A DNA stretch of 64,000 nucleotides from an uncultured Clostridia bacterium. Lineage in GTDB: Bacteria > Bacillota > Clostridia > Oscillospirales > Oscillospiraceae. Shown piece by piece: positions 60,623 through 64,000 of this stretch (positions are counted from its first letter, which is position 1; the number at the start of each line of letters is the position of its first letter). Location of the stretch: contig CALCRH010000258.1 in the NCBI GenBank assembly GCA_937894515.1, positions 5,730 through 69,729 on the forward strand. Direction: 5' to 3'. The translations under genes were made by a program, and so were the position numbers. The notes beneath the pieces are model-generated. The model did not search any database, was not told the origin of the DNA, and was given only the letters and a program-made list of their open reading frames with translations.

Positions 60623-60643
60623 ACGAAAAGGAGTAGGAACCCC

Positions 60644-60859
60644 ATGAAAACCATTCAGTTCCCCGCATACCCCGCTGGAAGCGGACATAGCTTGAATCGA
60701 GGAGGTTCGGCTATGGAGATCAAGCACACCCACCCCCAGTACATCACCGACGACCAGCGTATGGAAAAGTTGAAGGACACCCGCGCTGTGTGTCTGGCTG
60801 CCATCGGACGGCTGCGTGCTAAACCCGCTAAGCCGGCCCAGACCGTGAGGGTTGCATGA
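60644..60859 (+). CDS. Small protein before the serine recombinase
   Basis: 71 residues, no known family. Two in-frame starts each have a good ribosome binding site: ATG at 60644 (AAAGGAGTAGGAACCCC before it) and ATG at 60713 (GAGGAGGTTCGGCT before it; 48 residues, MEIKHTHPQYITDDQRMEKL). The C-terminus is basic with KPAKPAQT repeats. It ends two bases before the recombinase start and may be a small partner or excision factor; this is inference. Confidence 0.6.
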   Translation: MKTIQFPAYPAGSGHSLNRGGSAMEIKHTHPQYITDDQRMEKLKDTRAVCLAAIGRLRAKPAKPAQTVRVA

Positions 60860-60860
60860 C

Positions 60861-62318
60861 ATGAGAGAAGATGCTGTCTATGCCCGTCAGTCGGTGGAAA
60901 AGAAGGACAGCCTGTCCATCTCCGGGCAGATCGACCTCTGCTGTCGCACAGCAGGGGTCGATCACCTGCGGGAGTACAAGGACAGTGGTTACTCCGGCAA
61001 GAATACGGAGCGTCCGAACTTTCAGCGTCTGATGAAGGATATCAAAGCCGATCGCATCGGCACCCTGTACGTGTACCGTCTGGATCGTTTCTCCCGCAGC
61101 GTAGCGGATTTCGGTCAGCTGTGGGAGATCCTCCAGGAGCACCACGTAGAGTTTGTGTCTGTCAGCGAGAACTTTGATACCAAGACCCCCATGGGCCGTG
61201 CCATGCTTCATATCATCATGGTATTTGCTCAGTTGGAACGGGAAACCATTGCCGAGCGCGTCAAGGATAATTACTATCGCCGTGCCGCATTGGGGCGCTG
61301 GCCCGGCGGTACCGCCCCCTTTGGCTACAACAACGGTCGTGTCAATGATGCCAACGGATGCAAGATCCCCGCCATCATTCCCAACGCCGACGCCGCGGTG
61401 GTGCAAACGATTTTCAGCACCTATGCACAGGAGGATATGACCCTCGGCGCTCTGGCCAAGATTCTCAATGACGGTACCGGCAACGCCGTCAACCGCGGCA
61501 CGTGGGATAACGTAATGCTCTCCCGCATCCTGCACAATCCGGCATATGTCATGGCCGACCCGCAGGTGCGGCTGTATCTCCTGTCGCAGGGCGTCAACGT
61601 CACCTCCCCCGAGGAAGACTTCGATGGCGTCCACGGCGTATTGCTGGTCGGATCGCGGGCCAGTAACGAGCGGAAGTACACCGATATGCGGAATCACTCC
61701 GCTTCTGTCCTCAACAGCGTCGGCATCGTCCCCGCCGATCTGTGGCTCCTGTGCCAGGAAAAGCTGGCGCACAACCGTCAGGTCGGTAACAGCGGCAAGG
61801 GAAAGCATACCTGGCTGTCTGGTCTGCTGAAGTGTTCCAAGTGCGGTTACAGCATCAAGATCGGCTTTGAAAACGATCACCGCTGGCTGCTGTGCAGCGG
61901 ACGGTATAATCTGGCGCACTGCGATGCCTCTATCCACGTCAGTCTGACGGAGTTGGAGGAAATTGCGACACAGGAGATCGAAAGGCTTTTGGCAGAGTGC
62001 CCCACCACGCCGGTGGAACCGGAGAAGGACAACTATGCGGACCGCTTGGCTGAAATTGACCGCCGTGCTGACCGTCTGCTGGATGCCTTTGCCGAGAGCG
62101 ATATGTCTGACACCTATCTCAAGCGTGCGCTGAGTCGTCTGGAAAAGGAACGTCAGGCACTTTTGGACAGTCGTAAGCGTGAGCAGAATCGGCCGGTATT
62201 GCCGGACAAGCTGGTATTCTCTCAGTTGAGCTTTGAAGAAAAGAAGGTCGTTGCTGCCCAGTTTATCGAACGCATTGATGTCGGCGAACACTTGGCCGAG
62301 ATCAAGTGGAAAGTTTAA
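60861..62318 (+). CDS. Large serine recombinase
   Basis: 485 residues. Resolvase domain at residues 1-140 with the catalytic Ser in YARQSVEKKDSLSISGQ, and RLDRFSRSVADFGQ with the conserved Arg pair; then the recombinase domain (YRRAALGRWPGGTAPFGY), a zinc ribbon (LLKCSKCGYSIKIGF...LLCSGR) and a C-terminal coiled coil (residues 400-450). It integrates or excises the mobile element. ATG at 60861 follows GAGGGTT. The attachment sites were not found within the window. Confidence 0.93.
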   Translation: MREDAVYARQSVEKKDSLSISGQIDLCCRTAGVDHLREYKDSGYSGKNTERPNFQRLMKDIKADRIGTLYVYRLDRFSRSVADFGQLWEILQEHHVEFVSVSENFDTKTPMGRAMLHIIMVFAQLERETIAERVKDNYYRRAALGRWPGGTAPFGYNNGRVNDANGCKIPAIIPNADAAVVQTIFSTYAQEDMTLGALAKILNDGTGNAVNRGTWDNVMLSRILHNPAYVMADPQVRLYLLSQGVNVTSPEEDFDGVHGVLLVGSRASNERKYTDMRNHSASVLNSVGIVPADLWLLCQEKLAHNRQVGNSGKGKHTWLSGLLKCSKCGYSIKIGFENDHRWLLCSGRYNLAHCDASIHVSLTELEEIATQEIERLLAECPTTPVEPEKDNYADRLAEIDRRADRLLDAFAESDMSDTYLKRALSRLEKERQALLDSRKREQNRPVLPDKLVFSQLSFEEKKVVAAQFIERIDVGEHLAEIKWKV

Positions 62319-62345
62319 CAAAAGATATTACAGGAGGATTTTATC

Positions 62346-63320
62346 ATGTTTTTTGCGCACATGCCCATTTCGCAGTTCAACTACTGCTTGAATATCGCAA
62401 ACTTTTATATCCTTAGCGCCCTGTCTCTGCGTACGACCCAGGGTGGTAAGCCCTATCTCAGCGGCGTCCTCTCCGATGCCAGCGGTCGTATTCCCTTCGT
62501 GATGTGGGACGACCTGCCCGATTTTACCGCCGACGATGTCGGTAAGGTCGTCTACGTCGACGGCATCGTACAGGAATATCGGGATGCCCCTCAGGTCAAG
62601 GTCGATATGCTCTGTCTCGCCACCGATGCCGATATGGAGACTATCCAGCTGTCGGATCTGGTCCCCTGTGCGCCCATCGATGTTGAAAAGGCAGTTACGA
62701 AGATGGAAGAAATGCTGACCAGTCTTTCCGACTCGATTTATTCCTCTATTGCTTTCTATGCCTACATGGAGTTTTCGGAGAAGCTGGAAGTTTGCCCCGC
62801 TGCCAAGTCCATCCACCACGCTTTTGTCGGCGGCCTGACGATGCATACTTATCACATGATGTGTCTTGCTGAATTGGTCTATCTGCAGTATAAGGACCTT
62901 ATCCCTATCGACCACGATCTGCTGATTGCCGGTACCTTTCTCCACGATATTGGTAAAATTCGCGAGTTTGAACTGACGGACCAGCATCTGGTCAAAGACT
63001 ATTCCAAGGACGGTCAACTGTTTGGCCATCCTACGCTGGGGGTCAAGATGGTGGACGAAATTATCGACAAGTATTGTCCTGATGCCGATCCTGACAAGGT
63101 CAAGCTGCTGAAGCATATTATCGTGTCTCATCACGGCGCTCCTGAATACGGTGCCGCCGTTTATCCCCAGAGTGTAGAGGCAGAAATCGTCCACCAGCTG
63201 GACAGTCTCGACAGCCGCCTCGAAATCTATCGCAGTGAGTTCAGCAAGACCCCTATCGGTAAATTCAGCGAATTTAACCGCGCATTGGATCATTGTGTTT
63301 TTAACCACAAGACTGCTTGA
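62346..63320 (+). CDS. YhaM-like HD-domain nuclease
   Basis: 324 residues. An OB-fold (residues about 15-90: 'LSGVLSDASGRIPFVMWDDLP') is followed by an HD domain: H in KSIHHAFVGGLTMHTYHM, the HD pair in AGTFLHDIGKIREF and HHG in IIVSHHGAPEYGAA. This is the layout of YhaM 3'-to-5' exoribonuclease. On an element it could act on nucleic acids or nucleotides. It starts 27 bases after the recombinase with AGGAGG. A remnant of a related gene lies at 52225-52411. Confidence 0.88.
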   Translation: MFFAHMPISQFNYCLNIANFYILSALSLRTTQGGKPYLSGVLSDASGRIPFVMWDDLPDFTADDVGKVVYVDGIVQEYRDAPQVKVDMLCLATDADMETIQLSDLVPCAPIDVEKAVTKMEEMLTSLSDSIYSSIAFYAYMEFSEKLEVCPAAKSIHHAFVGGLTMHTYHMMCLAELVYLQYKDLIPIDHDLLIAGTFLHDIGKIREFELTDQHLVKDYSKDGQLFGHPTLGVKMVDEIIDKYCPDADPDKVKLLKHIIVSHHGAPEYGAAVYPQSVEAEIVHQLDSLDSRLEIYRSEFSKTPIGKFSEFNRALDHCVFNHKTA

Positions 63321-63333
63321 GGAGGGTGACAGC

Positions 63334-64000
63334 ATGAACGAATTCGATAATATCATCGGCTATACCGCCGTCAAGGCAGATCTGGAACAGATCTGTGATG
63401 TTCTGCGCCACCCCACCGCCTACACCAAGCTGGGTGCGTCTACGCCCCACGGGCTCCTCCTCCACGGGGAGCCCGGCGTGGGCAAGACCCTGATGGCAAC
63501 CTCTCTCATTGCCGCCAGCGGGCGTCCCTCGTTTACCTGTCGCAAGGATCAGTCCGGCGGTGACTTCCTCAAGAGTATTCGGGAGACTTTTGCACAGGCT
63601 AAGGAGAATGCACCGTCCATCGTGTTCCTTGACGATTTAGATAAGTTTTCTAACTGCGATATCGATTTGCCCGATGCCGAGGAATACGTAACCGTTCAGT
63701 CCTGCATCGACGACCTGACGGACTGTGAAGTCTTTGTCCTCGCAACCGCCAATAACAAGCGCAAGCTGCCCCGCTCCCTTCTCCGTGCCGGACGCTTTGA
63801 CCGGGTAATGGAGATCACGGCGCCCCACGGTGCCGATGCCGAGAAGATCATCCGACACTATCTGGCAGGTAAGAATATTGTGGTTGATCTGGATGTCAAG
63901 CTGATCGCCCGCATGATGGACGGCCGTTCATGCGCCGAACTGGAAACCGTCATCAATGCGGCGGCGGTCTATGCCGGTGCCGAACGGGCAGAACGCATCA
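63334..64000 (+). CDS. AAA+ ATPase, cut by the window edge
   Basis: The first 222 codons of an AAA+ ATPase of the FtsH/VCP-like class. Walker A is GEPGVGKT at about residue 45, Walker B IVFLDDLDKF at about 97, sensor 1 LATANN, and the arginine finger region RAGRFDRVMEI. No membrane helix or protease domain is seen in this part. GAGGAGGGTG precedes its ATG and it follows the YhaM-like gene by 13 bases. Substrate and role unknown; it is probably part of the same element. Confidence 0.88.
   Translation, partial: MNEFDNIIGYTAVKADLEQICDVLRHPTAYTKLGASTPHGLLLHGEPGVGKTLMATSLIAASGRPSFTCRKDQSGGDFLKSIRETFAQAKENAPSIVFLDDLDKFSNCDIDLPDAEEYVTVQSCIDDLTDCEVFVLATANNKRKLPRSLLRAGRFDRVMEITAPHGADAEKIIRHYLAGKNIVVDLDVKLIARMMDGRSCAELETVINAAAVYAGAERAERI

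Noticed and set aside
60828..62321. A 497-codon frame antisense to the serine recombinase
   Set aside because: The plus strand has a complete recombinase with ribosome binding site; the antisense frame shows no domain.

Overview
The window looks like a chromosomal segment of an anaerobic, low-oxygen gut Firmicute of the Oscillospiraceae/Clostridia type. The evidence is a class III (anaerobic) ribonucleotide reductase with its activase, a membrane pyrophosphatase, methionine gamma-lyase, Firmicute-style sigma-A promoters (TTGACA-17-TATAAT) and GGAGG ribosome binding sites, and dispersed GTAGGGGC...GCCC palindromic spacers of the kind common in this family. This placement is an inference; no rRNA or marker gene fixes the species.

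Positions 1-33950 are mostly conserved core genome: an amino-acid ABC importer (cut by the left edge), rpe, recR, an apbE/NusG-II/Gx membrane redox cluster, yfbR-mtaB, a cysteine desulfurase, a MATE pump with an rlmA-like methyltransferase, typA, an acyl-CoA ligase-like enzyme, tRNA-Arg(CCU), nrdG-nrdD-trxB, and a compact shikimate operon aroA-aroC-aroK-aroQ-aroE. In that operon aroC carries a C-terminal chorismate mutase domain. After it come a PfkB kinase, an OFA-family MFS transporter, megL, a PLP decarboxylase, an aldolase and aldehyde dehydrogenase pair, and a secreted EEP-family phosphodiesterase. Several scars (29915-30364, 33992-34424, 13768-13854) hold broken pieces of genes joined at short homologies.

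Positions 35265-48770 form one coherent regulon. A LacI-type repressor gene and two other transcription units each have the same operator (core GGAAACGTTT) placed at the start of transcription. One unit encodes a HAD phosphatase, a fused two-domain permease, an ATPase and a binding protein, and resembles the Afu/Fbp type of importer. One encodes LacI, a PHP phosphoesterase and a PfkB kinase. The third encodes three HAD phosphatases and a phosphoglycerate mutase. I infer import and dephosphorylation of a phosphorylated compound. The mutase is the most unusual gene here: it is circularly permuted, with the C-terminal half of cofactor-independent phosphoglycerate mutase placed before the N-terminal half in one reading frame.

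Positions 48950-64000 begin with a membrane pyrophosphatase and then become accessory DNA: two tandem AbiE-type toxin-antitoxin loci (one with a truncated toxin), a frameshifted remnant of a YhaM-like gene, a recombinase cassette with two overlapping tyrosine-recombinase-like genes (one lacking the usual catalytic Arg) divergent from a large zinc-finger protein, an orphan ribbon-helix-helix repressor with palindromic operators, a structured attenuator-like leader RNA, a serine recombinase, an intact YhaM-like HD protein and an AAA+ ATPase cut by the right edge.
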